A DNA stretch of 64,000 bases from Halogeometricum limi (lineage in GTDB: Archaea > Halobacteriota > Halobacteria > Halobacteriales > Haloferacaceae): contig NZ_FOYS01000001.1 in the NCBI RefSeq assembly GCF_900115785.1, positions 248,001 to 312,000 of the forward strand. The letters run 5' to 3'. The position numbers and the translations under genes were made by a program. The notes below the pieces were generated by a model. The model was not told the DNA's origin, did not search any database, and was given only the letters and a program-made list of their open reading frames with translations. How positions within the stretch are numbered: position 1 is the stretch's first letter; each line of letters opens with the position of its first letter. Below are positions 26,615 to 34,697 of this stretch, piece after piece.

Positions 26615-27202
26615 ATGTCTTTCGAGGAGTCGACTATCGGTTCGTTTCTCGACGGCGTCGCGTCCGAACGCGTCACGCCCGCCGGCGGGTCGGCGGCGGC
26701 CGTCGTCGGGGCGACGGGGGCCGCACTCTGCGAGATGGTCTGTATCCACACTCTCGCGAAGCGTCCCGACGACGCCGGAGACGAACTGCGCGACGCCCGC
26801 GAGGAACTCGCGGCGTGCCGGCACCACCTCCTGACGCTCGCCGACAGCGACGCCGAGGCAGTCGACGAGTTGCTCGCGGCGCTCTCGTCGGGACCCGCCA
26901 CCGCCGAGGCGAAGCGCGCGACGGGCGTCCCCCTCGCCATCGCCGAGGCGTGCCTGTCCGTCGTCGAGTCGGCGACGCTCGTCACCGAACGCGGGACGGA
27001 GAACGCCGTCCCCGACGCGGGCACGGGTGCGTTCCTCGCTCGTTCGGCGTGTCAGGCGTCGATTTTCACCGTGCGGACGAACCTCGACCAGATTTCGGAC
27101 GCCGCGTTCACGGACGAGATGCGGACGCGAACCGCCGCACTCGACGAGTCGACGGAGGCGGCGTTCGCCGACGTTCTGTCGAATATCGGATACGAACGCT
27201 GA
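26615..27202 (+). CDS. Formiminotransferase-cyclodeaminase family protein (methenyl-THF cyclohydrolase-like)
   Basis: A 195-residue all-helical protein of the FTCD C-terminal family. TPAGGSAAAVVGATGAAL near residue 21 is the diagnostic helix, followed by LADSDAEAVDELL. In the family this domain acts as formimidoyl-THF cyclodeaminase or methenyl-THF cyclohydrolase. As a stand-alone short protein, a one-carbon folate role is likely and fits its place directly after ahcY (74 nt). The ATG gives MSFEESTIGSFLDGV. Confidence 0.85.
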   Translation: MSFEESTIGSFLDGVASERVTPAGGSAAAVVGATGAALCEMVCIHTLAKRPDDAGDELRDAREELAACRHHLLTLADSDAEAVDELLAALSSGPATAEAKRATGVPLAIAEACLSVVESATLVTERGTENAVPDAGTGAFLARSACQASIFTVRTNLDQISDAAFTDEMRTRTAALDESTEAAFADVLSNIGYER

Positions 27203-27232
27203 GGTTTTCACCCACTCGTACTCCCGACGCCG

Positions 27233-27394
27233 CTACGCTATCTCCTCGAACGAGTCGAAACCGCTCCAGCACTCGCACTCCAGGTCGTCAAGCGACGTCA
27301 CCTCGTCCGGCAGGTCCGATATCGGCATCCCCGACCCCACCTCGTCGCAGTCTCGCGTATGTACGGAGAAATCACTCGTAGACATCGTGTACAT
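27233..27394 (-). CDS. Small acidic Cys-containing protein (53 aa)
   Basis: A short open frame starting MYTMSTSDFSVHTRDCDEVG and ending in GFDSFEEIA, with a CEC motif near residue 40. The TATA-like box TTTATACC (minus strand, about 27419-27426) is centred 29 nt before the ATG at 27394, fitting a leaderless start; the second Met three codons later is an alternative. The acidic composition fits a real haloarchaeal protein. The Cys residues might bind a metal. No family is recognised. Confidence 0.5.
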   Translation of the reverse strand: MYTMSTSDFSVHTRDCDEVGSGMPISDLPDEVTSLDDLECECWSGFDSFEEIA

Positions 27395-27444
27395 ACGACA
27401 GGATTCCACCGTCTACCGGTATAAACTTCTGGTTTCTAACACTC

Positions 27445-27645
27445 TCACCGGGAGTTCCGACGCTCGCGCGCTTCGGCTTGTCGCTGCACGTCCGCCAACG
27501 CGTCTTCCTGTTCGCTCCGCGTCAGTCCGCCGGATTCGACGTGGCGTCCGTCGTACTGCCACCGCGGAATCGCGTCCCAGACGCTGTCTCCCGACCGCTC
27601 TGTCGCGAACAGGGCGCGGAGTCGTTCGAGGAGTCGGAGGGCCAT
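27445..27645 (-). CDS. Small conserved haloarchaeal protein (66 aa)
   Basis: A 66-residue charged protein starting MALRLLERLRALF, an amphipathic basic helix, followed by WDAIPRWQYDGRHVESGG and a Glu/Ala/Gln-rich helix at the end. The 'IP.WQYDGRHVESGGLTR.EQE' segment looks familiar from other haloarchaeal small proteins of unknown function, but no named domain comes to mind. A start nine codons upstream is possible. It is soluble and its role is unknown. Confidence 0.55.
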   Translation of the reverse strand: MALRLLERLRALFATERSGDSVWDAIPRWQYDGRHVESGGLTRSEQEDALADVQRQAEARERRNSR

Positions 27646-27723
27646 GAGCGACGGTAGCACGGCTGGGCGCATAACGCTGCTGGTGTGGGACGACTGACAG
27701 CTCTTCGGTCGGACGGGTACCGC

Positions 27724-28422
27724 TCACTCGGCTTCTCGCCGGCCCCGTTCGGACCACTCGCCCGCGCGGACGAGGAGAGCGACGCCGGCTATCCACCCGC
27801 CGAGTCGAATCGCTTCGACGGCGATGTGCGGTGGGTCGCGCCACCCCCATCCGGTCACGACGTACTCGTTCGCCGTCGGTTCGACGAGGTAGTACGTTCC
27901 GTCGCGGACGACGTAGAACCGACTCTCCTCGTACACGTCGTCCTCGTTGACGGTGACCGTGCCCTCACGTATCGCCGTCTGGACGTACTCCGGTGCTCTG
28001 TCGAATTCAGTCGCGAGCGCATCTCTCACCGTCGATTCGGAGACGGGGTCCAGTCGGAGAACGAGCGCCCCGTCTTCGAGCGTCGTGTTCGGCCGGAAGT
28101 AGCCCTCGGGCGTGCGGACGAAGTCGTGGGCGGCGTACGTCTCTCTCGTCGGTTCGTCGCCGACGGGGACGCGGAGCGCTCCCCCGTCGTCCAGGGAACG
28201 CTCGAAGGCGCACGTCCGCGACCTGATGGGCGTCCACGAACATCGTCTCACGTCCACCGTCGTCCGGACGTACTCCGCGTCGGGAACGCCGTCGGCTTCG
28301 GTCGCTTCGTAGGTGATTCGCTCCTCCGACGAGACGCCGTCCGGATAAGCGTAGACGTGATTGCCGAGGAGGAGGACGCCGAGGACGGCGAAGAGGAGGG
28401 CGCGTCTGTACTGGGGATTCAC
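27724..28422 (-). CDS. Membrane-anchored exported protein of unknown function
   Basis: A 232-residue protein with an N-terminal hydrophobic helix (about 9-25, signal or anchor), a large extracytoplasmic domain, and a C-terminal membrane helix (about 202-220). The middle contains paired Cys (RRCSWTPIRSRTC), which could form a disulfide outside the cell. The start codon is GTG. It contains beta-strand-like Thr/Val-rich stretches and no catalytic motif. No family is recognised. Confidence 0.6.
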   Translation of the reverse strand: MNPQYRRALLFAVLGVLLLGNHVYAYPDGVSSEERITYEATEADGVPDAEYVRTTVDVRRCSWTPIRSRTCAFERSLDDGGALRVPVGDEPTRETYAAHDFVRTPEGYFRPNTTLEDGALVLRLDPVSESTVRDALATEFDRAPEYVQTAIREGTVTVNEDDVYEESRFYVVRDGTYYLVEPTANEYVVTGWGWRDPPHIAVEAIRLGGWIAGVALLVRAGEWSERGRREAE

Positions 28423-28475
28423 GGCCGACCGATTCGACGTATCGGATAACTGTCTTTTGGTCGCGGGTTCGCCGT

Positions 28476-29288
28476 CTACGCCTCGCGGACGACGTGGCCG
28501 TACTTCAGGAGGGCGACGAACACGGACCCGCCGATAGCGTTGCCCGCCGTCGAGAGGACGAGGAATTCACCGAACGTGGCGAACCCCATCGCGGGGTCGA
28601 CGAGGACGGCGGCGAGCACTTCCACGGTTCCCGCGATGGAGTGCGGGAGGTGGGCGATGCCGATGGTCGTCGCGATAATCCAGACGAAGAACACCCGGCT
28701 GATGGTCTCCTGGGCGGCCGCGACCAACCACGAGAGCAGTCCCATCAGCCACCCCGCGAGGATGGCCGCCGACAGCATCACGAGCGGCGGGTGGCCGACG
28801 AGTTTCTTCCCGATGTCGACGAACGCCGACGGGTCGACGATGCCGTACGCCGGCGCGACGAGGACGACGATACCGGCGAACAACGACGCGCCGACGATGT
28901 TTCCGGCGTAGACCAGTCCCCAGAGTCGCCCCAACTCGGAGAGGGACGCGCGGCCGTCGATGACCGGGAGGACGGCGAGCGTCGTGTGTTCGGTGAACAG
29001 TTCCGACCGCCCGAGGACGACGAAGATGAACCCCACGGCGTAGAGGTTCGCGAGGACGATACTCATCGTCGCCTCCGTCCAGACGCCGGACGCCAGCGTC
29101 GCGACGGTAACCATGAGAAACGGGCCGAATCCGACGTCGAGTCCCGCCGAGAGCGCCGAGAGGAGTAACCCTCCCGAGGGCCGTTCTAGTTCTCCGATTC
29201 CTTCCTCTATCTGCTCTGCGAGAATCGACCGTCGTGTAGTCTGCTCGCTCCCCGACGAGAAGTTCTCGCCACCGTCTGTCTCGGGCAT
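28476..29288 (-). CDS. Formate/nitrite transporter (FNT) family channel
   Basis: A 270-residue membrane protein with six main hydrophobic segments and an N-terminal soluble tail of about 35 residues. SELFTEHTTLA near residue 105 and the repeated helix-break segments (YAGNIVGA and a later STAGNAIGG) are the FNT-type motifs that line the channel. FNT proteins pass formate, nitrite or similar small anions. No formate or nitrite metabolism gene is adjacent, so the substrate is undetermined. Confidence 0.85.
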   Translation of the reverse strand: MPETDGGENFSSGSEQTTRRSILAEQIEEGIGELERPSGGLLLSALSAGLDVGFGPFLMVTVATLASGVWTEATMSIVLANLYAVGFIFVVLGRSELFTEHTTLAVLPVIDGRASLSELGRLWGLVYAGNIVGASLFAGIVVLVAPAYGIVDPSAFVDIGKKLVGHPPLVMLSAAILAGWLMGLLSWLVAAAQETISRVFFVWIIATTIGIAHLPHSIAGTVEVLAAVLVDPAMGFATFGEFLVLSTAGNAIGGSVFVALLKYGHVVREA

Positions 29289-29331
29289 CTAGTCGGGTCG
29301 TCGGGCGGGGGGCCTATAGTCGCTCTTGCCG

Positions 29332-30873
29332 TTACCCCCTGCGACGGAGGGCGACGAGCAGTCCGGCCAGCGTCACTCCCCACACGAGGTGACCGACGAA
29401 TCCGACGGACGAGAGGTTCGGAACCGGGGCCGGAACGCCGAGTGCGCGGAGCCAAAGCGGCATCACGACGCCCGCGGCGACGAGCGAGAGTCCCGCGCCG
29501 TAGCCCGCACCGGCGAGGGAGGCGAGGTGGAGTCGCCGCCGGTATCGCGCGAAGCGCGGCGTCGCGAGGGCGGCGGCGAACGCGACGCCGAAGACGAGGC
29601 TGTGAAACAGGTGCGTCGTCCACCCGACGAACGGCGAGGCGACGCCGTAGAGCGACCCGATGACGGGGAGCGAACCCGCTGCGTAGTCGAGGAGGAGTCC
29701 CATCACACCGCCGGCGACCACCGAGGCGACGGCGGCGTCTCGGACCCATCCCGTCGAGAGACCACCGACCGCGGTCGGGTCGTGACCGTCCGGCGTCTGG
29801 TGGCGACGGAAGGTGAGCGTCACCCCGGTACCGTCGCCGTCGATGCCCGGTCCGACGTCGACGCGCGCCCCAGACTCCTCGGCGAGGAGTCGGACGACGG
29901 TCACCCCGAACCCCGCAGTCGGGTCGTCGTACTCGGGGAGCGACCCGTCGCGGAGGACGCGACGCTGTGCGTCCGGCATCCCCGGCCCGTCGTCGGCGAC
30001 GGTGATACTGACCCGACGCCATCCCACCTCCGCGGTGACGGCGACGGCGGGGTTCGACTTCGGGTTGTGTTCGACGGCGTTGCGCAACAGGTGCTCGAAG
30101 AGGTCCGCGACGTGCGTCGTCGCGCAGATGTCGACGTCGTCGACCATCGCTCTCTGGTATCGAATCTCGGCGTCGGGATGTCGTTCCGACACGGCCGCGA
30201 CGCTGGATTCGACGACGGCCGCCACCGAGACGGGTGCGAGGGGGTCCGGGTGCGTGAGGGCGGTCACCTCGTCGACGGCGTCGCCGATTCGGTCGGCGCT
30301 CCGTTCGATGACGCCTCTCGGGTCCGACGCGTGTTCGCCGCCGTCCGTCTCGACGCCGACGAGGCTCGCGTAGCCGCGAACGACGTTGACGCCGTTCAAC
30401 ACCTCGTGTCTGAGGATGCGGTTCAACAGCGTCAGTCGCGTCGTCCGCTCCGCCAAGTCACGCTGTTGGTCGTGCCGCCGCGACACCTGCACGCCCGTGA
30501 GTGCGCCGCCGACCGCACCGGCCAACAGGAGGTCCAACCCGAGTGCGGTCGTCGTCGCGTTCGTCCGTACGCCCGCGAGTTCGCTCCCGACGACCGACGC
30601 GGCGACGGCGACGCCCGTCGCGACGGTTCCGAGGAGACACCACCGCGCGACGGTCCACCCGTGCGTCCGGCCCCACTCGTTCACGGCAAGGACGACGCCG
30701 AACAGACTGAGTCCGAGACCGACTATCAGGAAGGGGGCTTCGCCGAGGAGAAACGCGAGCGTCGACCCGTTCGTCGTCGATGCGGCCGTCGCCGACCGGG
30801 TGAGCGAGAACCCGACGACTGCGACGGCGAGGCCGCCCCACGCTCCTTCTCTCCGCGCTCGTCTCCCGGACAT
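29332..30873 (-). CDS. Sensor histidine kinase with membrane domains at both ends
   Basis: A 513-residue protein. Four hydrophobic segments occupy about 13-130. The dimerisation/phosphoacceptor region has RHEVLNG with His at 156, and the catalytic domain has the N box LLRNAVEHN (262-270), G1 box DDGPGMP (294-300) and G2 box GFGVTVV (321-327). After the kinase core, about 375-510 hold another set of four or so membrane helices, which is unusual because the catalytic domain normally ends the protein. No response regulator adjoins. The ATG gives MSGRRARREGAW. Confidence 0.85.
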   Translation of the reverse strand: MSGRRARREGAWGGLAVAVVGFSLTRSATAASTTNGSTLAFLLGEAPFLIVGLGLSLFGVVLAVNEWGRTHGWTVARWCLLGTVATGVAVAASVVGSELAGVRTNATTTALGLDLLLAGAVGGALTGVQVSRRHDQQRDLAERTTRLTLLNRILRHEVLNGVNVVRGYASLVGVETDGGEHASDPRGVIERSADRIGDAVDEVTALTHPDPLAPVSVAAVVESSVAAVSERHPDAEIRYQRAMVDDVDICATTHVADLFEHLLRNAVEHNPKSNPAVAVTAEVGWRRVSITVADDGPGMPDAQRRVLRDGSLPEYDDPTAGFGVTVVRLLAEESGARVDVGPGIDGDGTGVTLTFRRHQTPDGHDPTAVGGLSTGWVRDAAVASVVAGGVMGLLLDYAAGSLPVIGSLYGVASPFVGWTTHLFHSLVFGVAFAAALATPRFARYRRRLHLASLAGAGYGAGLSLVAAGVVMPLWLRALGVPAPVPNLSSVGFVGHLVWGVTLAGLLVALRRRG

Positions 30874-30995
30874 ATCGGATACAGTGAATTATTCGCAACC
30901 GTATATCAATCCTCCCCCGAGTCGCCTCCGTCTCTCGCGTTCGTCGTCGTCCGCCGTTCGCCCGATTTAAGAGTAGCGACGGCCGAGAGTCGGCT

Positions 30996-31439
30996 ATGTC
31001 CTCGAATCGAAAAGGTGACCGCAGGGAACGCGAACTCGTCAACAAACTCGACGAGGCGGGATTCGCGGTCATGCGCGCCCCGGCGTCCGGAAGCGCGACG
31101 GAACGGGAACTGCCGGACGTCCTCGCGGGCAACGGCGAGGTGTTCTACGCCATCGAGGCGAAGGCCAGTTCCGGCCGTCCCATCTACCTCCAGGGCGAAG
31201 AGGTGGAAGCGCTCATTTACTTCGCGCAGAACTTCGGCGCGAAGTCGCGCATCGCGGTGCGGTTCGACCGAGAAGACTGGTACTTCTTTCATCCCGGCGA
31301 CCTGTACGTCACCGACGGCGGCAACTACCGGGTGAAGAAAGAGACGGCACTCGCCGAGGGCGAACCGTTCGAGTCGTTCGTCGGCGGCCCCGCTCAGAGC
31401 CGTCTGACCGACGTCTCCGACGCTTCCGACGACGCGTAG
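30996..31439 (+). CDS. hjc: Holliday junction resolvase Hjc
   Basis: A 147-residue nuclease that resolves four-way DNA junctions. The N-terminal [13 protein letters not shown], the Asp in ELPDVLAG and the IEAKAS (E-x-K) strand form the endonuclease-like active site. The C-terminal tail is longer and more acidic than in thermophilic Hjc. A TATA-like GATTTAAGAG is centred about 28 nt before the ATG, suggesting a leaderless transcript. Confidence 0.94.
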   Translation: MSSNRKGDRRERELVNKLDEAGFAVMRAPASGSATERELPDVLAGNGEVFYAIEAKASSGRPIYLQGEEVEALIYFAQNFGAKSRIAVRFDREDWYFFHPGDLYVTDGGNYRVKKETALAEGEPFESFVGGPAQSRLTDVSDASDDA

Positions 31440-31650
31440 ACACGCGATACGCCGGACTACCTCTCGACAGCCACGCGTCTGACACGTTTCAGAATTACTG
31501 ACAGCCTAGTTACTTATTGCCTTTCGGCACCGAGTGTACTTGCCGGAGGCACCCTCTCTGACGTTCTGAAGTCTCTTTCTGTCAGATATTCACTAGTCAC
31601 TATCACTATATTTTGCTCTCCGGGGGCACTCGTCCGACCGGAATCGAGAG
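31440..31650. other. AT-richer intergenic region with orphan promoter-like elements
   Basis: This 211-bp stretch lies between the ends of two convergent genes (hjc and the SWIM protein), so neither needs a promoter here. Yet it holds AT-rich elements: TAGTTACTTATTGCC (about 31509-31523) on the plus strand and, read on the minus strand, GCAAAATATAG (about 31606-31616). No open frame is convincing. It may encode a small RNA. Confidence 0.35.
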
Positions 31651-32388
31651 TCAGACCAGCGACGCCTGCGTGGTCCGTCCGTCGCTCGGCCCCGTCGCAC
31701 CGCGGACGGCGTCCGAGTCGGCGAACCCCGACTCCACGGGGCGAAGGCGAGACGCGGGGAACCGGTACCGGCGTCTGCCTCTCAGGTCGGCGACGCCGCC
31801 GGCGAGTGGAACCGAATCGACGTAGACGGCCTCGAAGACGGGTTCGTGGCGGCCGTAGTGAGCGTTCGTCTCGTAGTCGGCGACGACTCGCCCTCGTTCT
31901 GTCTCCGCGTCGTCGGCGCGTTCGCCCGTCGCGCGGACGACGACGAGGAGGCTCTTCGTCTCCCTGTCGCGCACTAAGTCGCCGGGCGCGTGGTCGTGCG
32001 CCGCACAGAGGGCGGGCGCGGGGTCGAACTGGGAGACGAACGTTCGGCGGCCGCAGACGGCGCAGACGCCGGCGCGTTCGCCGGGCGCGGGGACGATACC
32101 TTCGGTTATCTCGATGGCCGTGCGGCGCAGGTGCTTACAGCGCGCGTGTCTGATGGCGTTGTCCGGACAGGTGCAGGTACCGGCCTCGACGTCGGTGACG
32201 TACGTGCCGCCCTCCGTCTCGACGACGTACCGGCCGTCGCGCAGTGGTCGAACCGCCATCGCCTCCGCGCGGGCGCGACGGGCGCGCCCCGCGTACCCAC
32301 TCGCGGGGAGTGTCGTTTTTCGTCTGACCGGCCGGACGGCCGGGGCAGAGCGGTCTGTCGACGCGGGTGTGTTTCGGGTGTGCGTCAT
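31651..32388 (-). CDS. SWIM zinc-finger protein
   Basis: A 245-residue protein. A SWIM finger (CxC...CxH) is formed by Cys72, Cys74, Cys84 and His86 in GTCTCPDNAIRHARCKH. A second possible metal site uses Cys109, Cys112, Cys128 and His131. SWIM fingers bind DNA or protein. The ATG at 32388 (MTHTRNTPAS) is used; an earlier start 10 codons upstream is possible. The N-terminal about 40 residues are basic and Thr/Pro-rich, the C-terminal part beta-rich. No genes of known linked function are adjacent. Confidence 0.78.
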   Translation of the reverse strand: MTHTRNTPASTDRSAPAVRPVRRKTTLPASGYAGRARRARAEAMAVRPLRDGRYVVETEGGTYVTDVEAGTCTCPDNAIRHARCKHLRRTAIEITEGIVPAPGERAGVCAVCGRRTFVSQFDPAPALCAAHDHAPGDLVRDRETKSLLVVVRATGERADDAETERGRVVADYETNAHYGRHEPVFEAVYVDSVPLAGGVADLRGRRRYRFPASRLRPVESGFADSDAVRGATGPSDGRTTQASLV

Positions 32389-32522
32389 GGTTTGTTCACC
32401 GCGAGAGCGAGTGCTCACGCGTTACTCTCAGATACGTTCCGAGCGAACCTAAACCCTCGTTTCGTCTGGAATCTCGAACGTTCTTCGAAGCGCTTTTAGA
32501 ACGGCCGCGGAAAGGCGGGTGC

Positions 32523-32720
32523 ATGGCTCTCGAAGCGGAGATGCGCCGAAAGATACTCGTCTCCGTCGTCGCCGTCGGCTTCTTCATCGCTCTCATCGTA
32601 GGGGTCGGCGCGACGTACAACGACGGCGGACTCGCCGGGTCCGGTGGACTCGTGTTGGTCGGCACTATCGCACTGTTCGTTCTGGTTATGGCTGTCGTCG
32701 GCTTCCTCCTCGACAGGTAG
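32523..32720 (+). CDS. Small two-helix membrane protein (65 aa)
   Basis: A 65-residue protein starting MALEAEMRRKIL with two hydrophobic helices (about 11-30 and 41-62) and a polar turn TYNDGGLAGSGG. A CGCTTTTAGA element is centred about 27 nt before the ATG, which supports this start. It resembles small conserved haloarchaeal membrane proteins (DUF7472-like, recalled without certainty). Function is unknown. Confidence 0.65.
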   Translation: MALEAEMRRKILVSVVAVGFFIALIVGVGATYNDGGLAGSGGLVLVGTIALFVLVMAVVGFLLDR

Positions 32721-32781
32721 ACGCGACGCTTCGTCGAATCTCACTCTCGTCGACTCACTCGCGGGACCTCTTTTCCTCGAC

Positions 32782-33903
32782 TCACTCGCCGACCGCTTCG
32801 CGCCAGTCTCGAACTTCGCCGGCGTCGCGGACGGCGCTCGTGTAGTACGACAGCGGATGCGAGATGGTCTCGCAGCGTTCGTCCCGGTTCACGCAGTCGC
32901 CGTACGACTGCATGCTCGCACACGACGGCGGCGCGAACTGCGACCCCTCGGCGTCCGCGAGGTACGTCACGCGCGTCTCGATTCTGTCCGCGTCGTCGCC
33001 GTCGGCGCCGAGCAACGTCGCCACCTCCGTCGCGTCCATCCCGAACGCGACGAGGAAGGAGACGAGCGAGAACTCGCTGTGCGCTGGGAGCGACTCGCCG
33101 GACTGGGCGCGTTGCAGGAGCGCCTTCATACACGGCGGAAACAGGCCGGGGACGACGGCGTCGACGTCGGTTCGCCCGGCCACGTCGTGGTCGTTCAGGA
33201 GGTTCCGCAGCGACTCGACTTCGTCGTCGAGTGCCTCGGCTATCTCGTCGCCGGCGGAATTCCCCCGAACCTCGAACGGGAGGCCGTCGGCGACGCGGCG
33301 TCGGACCGCCTCTTCGAGGAGTCGGTGGAGTTCGTCGTTCGTCACCCGAACCGCTCCCGTCGCGAGTTCGCGGTTGACGAGTCGCCAGCGCTCCCCCCAG
33401 TCCGCCGACGCGAGCGTCAGGTACGCTCCCACGCCGACCCAGTAGTGCGTCGGGTCGCGGCCCCCACGGCGTCGGTCGGTCGGGTCCGTCCGCTCCGGGC
33501 GAACGGCACCCGAGAGGTCGAACTCGCGGAGTACCCTGTCCAGCGAGACGGTCGGCGAACTCGTGCTCTGGAGGCCGTCGTCGTCGGTCTGGAAGTCCGC
33601 GCTGAACCGTTCGTGCGCCGTCGCGGCCTCCGCGGCGGCGTACTTGTCCACCGCCGCGGGCGTGTCGACGAGCGAGACGAGGATGCGTGCGATGGGGTAC
33701 GACAGCAGTTCCTCGCGGTCGCTCCATCGTCGGGGTTCCTCGGGGGCGACGGTGCCCTCCATGAGGGCGCGTTCGACCCGCTCTAAGCCGCGCTCGACTG
33801 CCGGGGCGTCCTCGGCGATGAGCGCCGGGGGCGAGATGTCCGCCTCGCCGACGGCGGCGCGGGCCCCGTCGAAGAACGGATACCGAGCGTGGTGGGGGTC
33901 CAT
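32782..33903 (-). CDS. priL: DNA primase large subunit PriL
   Basis: A 373-residue protein that partners PriS to make RNA/DNA primers at replication forks. The C-terminal iron-sulfur domain has the expected four Cys: Cys258 in FPPCMKAL and Cys328, Cys337 and Cys344 in the segment that starts PPSCASMQSYGDC. The region around 60-80 (REELLSYPIARILVSL) is family-typical. The ATG giving MDPHHARYPFF is chosen over an upstream start that would run into the divergent promoter. The priS gene is not in the window. Confidence 0.93.
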   Translation of the reverse strand: MDPHHARYPFFDGARAAVGEADISPPALIAEDAPAVERGLERVERALMEGTVAPEEPRRWSDREELLSYPIARILVSLVDTPAAVDKYAAAEAATAHERFSADFQTDDDGLQSTSSPTVSLDRVLREFDLSGAVRPERTDPTDRRRGGRDPTHYWVGVGAYLTLASADWGERWRLVNRELATGAVRVTNDELHRLLEEAVRRRVADGLPFEVRGNSAGDEIAEALDDEVESLRNLLNDHDVAGRTDVDAVVPGLFPPCMKALLQRAQSGESLPAHSEFSLVSFLVAFGMDATEVATLLGADGDDADRIETRVTYLADAEGSQFAPPSCASMQSYGDCVNRDERCETISHPLSYYTSAVRDAGEVRDWREAVGE

Positions 33904-34031
33904 CGTCTGTTCTCGTCGTAGCCGGTGACCCCGAATAAACACGACGATTGGCCCGGACTCCGACAGGGCGACGCGCGCCCACCGCGACCCACACCGTACC
34001 ACCTAAGACGGCGCACGTCTTCCCCCACTAC

Positions 34032-34619
34032 GTGCCGCAGTTCGACTATCCGTGTCCCGACTGTCGGGCGACGAACAGCCTCCACGACGTGGATTGTCGG
34101 TTCGAGGGGGTTCCGTGGCCCGACGTCGAGAAAGCGTACACCGACCTCGCCGTCCGACTCACGGCGGGACCGGTCGACGAGGACGACCTGCGGGCGGCGG
34201 TTCACGGCGACTGGGACAACCTCCACCGCGCCGCACTCGACCGACTGAAGCGCGACGGCCGCGTCTCCGAGGGGAACGGAACGCTCCGTCTGCTCACGCC
34301 CGAAGAGTTCCGAGAGGAGGTGTCCGAACCCACGAGAGAGCCGATGCGGACGCTGTACCGCCACGGGAGCGTCCCCGGTTGTCACGACAACGCCGTCTTC
34401 GCGATGGTCGCGTGGTACGAGATGGTCGGCCTCTCGTGGTCCGAGACGCGAGAGAACGTCATCTCGTGGCTCGAAGACAGCGGAACGTGGGCGCGCGGCG
34501 GGTTCGAGGAGGCGACGCCCGCGCAGTTGGTCGACAGCAAACGCCACGTCTACGAGGCCGGCTACGGCTGGAAGGAGAAAGCCGAGTCGGCCAAACGCGT
34601 CATCGACCGACACCGCTGA
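34032..34619 (+). CDS. Conserved haloarchaeal protein with N-terminal zinc knuckle
   Basis: A 195-residue soluble protein. It opens with VPQFDYPCPDCRATNSLHDVDC, where CPDC plus a later His and Cys could bind zinc. The rest looks helical, with a winged-helix-like stretch around 45-90 (RAALDRLKRDGRVSEGN) and a conserved-looking GCHDNAVFAMVAWYEMVGLSW segment. GTG is chosen as start because ACCTAAGA is centred about 27 nt upstream and the family N terminus is reached. The family is common in haloarchaea (recalled as DUF7474); its role is unknown. Confidence 0.68.
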   Translation: MPQFDYPCPDCRATNSLHDVDCRFEGVPWPDVEKAYTDLAVRLTAGPVDEDDLRAAVHGDWDNLHRAALDRLKRDGRVSEGNGTLRLLTPEEFREEVSEPTREPMRTLYRHGSVPGCHDNAVFAMVAWYEMVGLSWSETRENVISWLEDSGTWARGGFEEATPAQLVDSKRHVYEAGYGWKEKAESAKRVIDRHR

Positions 34620-34697
34620 GTCGCCGTCACGCCGAAGCGAATCTGAGACGGGCGTTCTCGACGCAATCCTTACGCCGTCGTGTCACTATTCTGCGGT

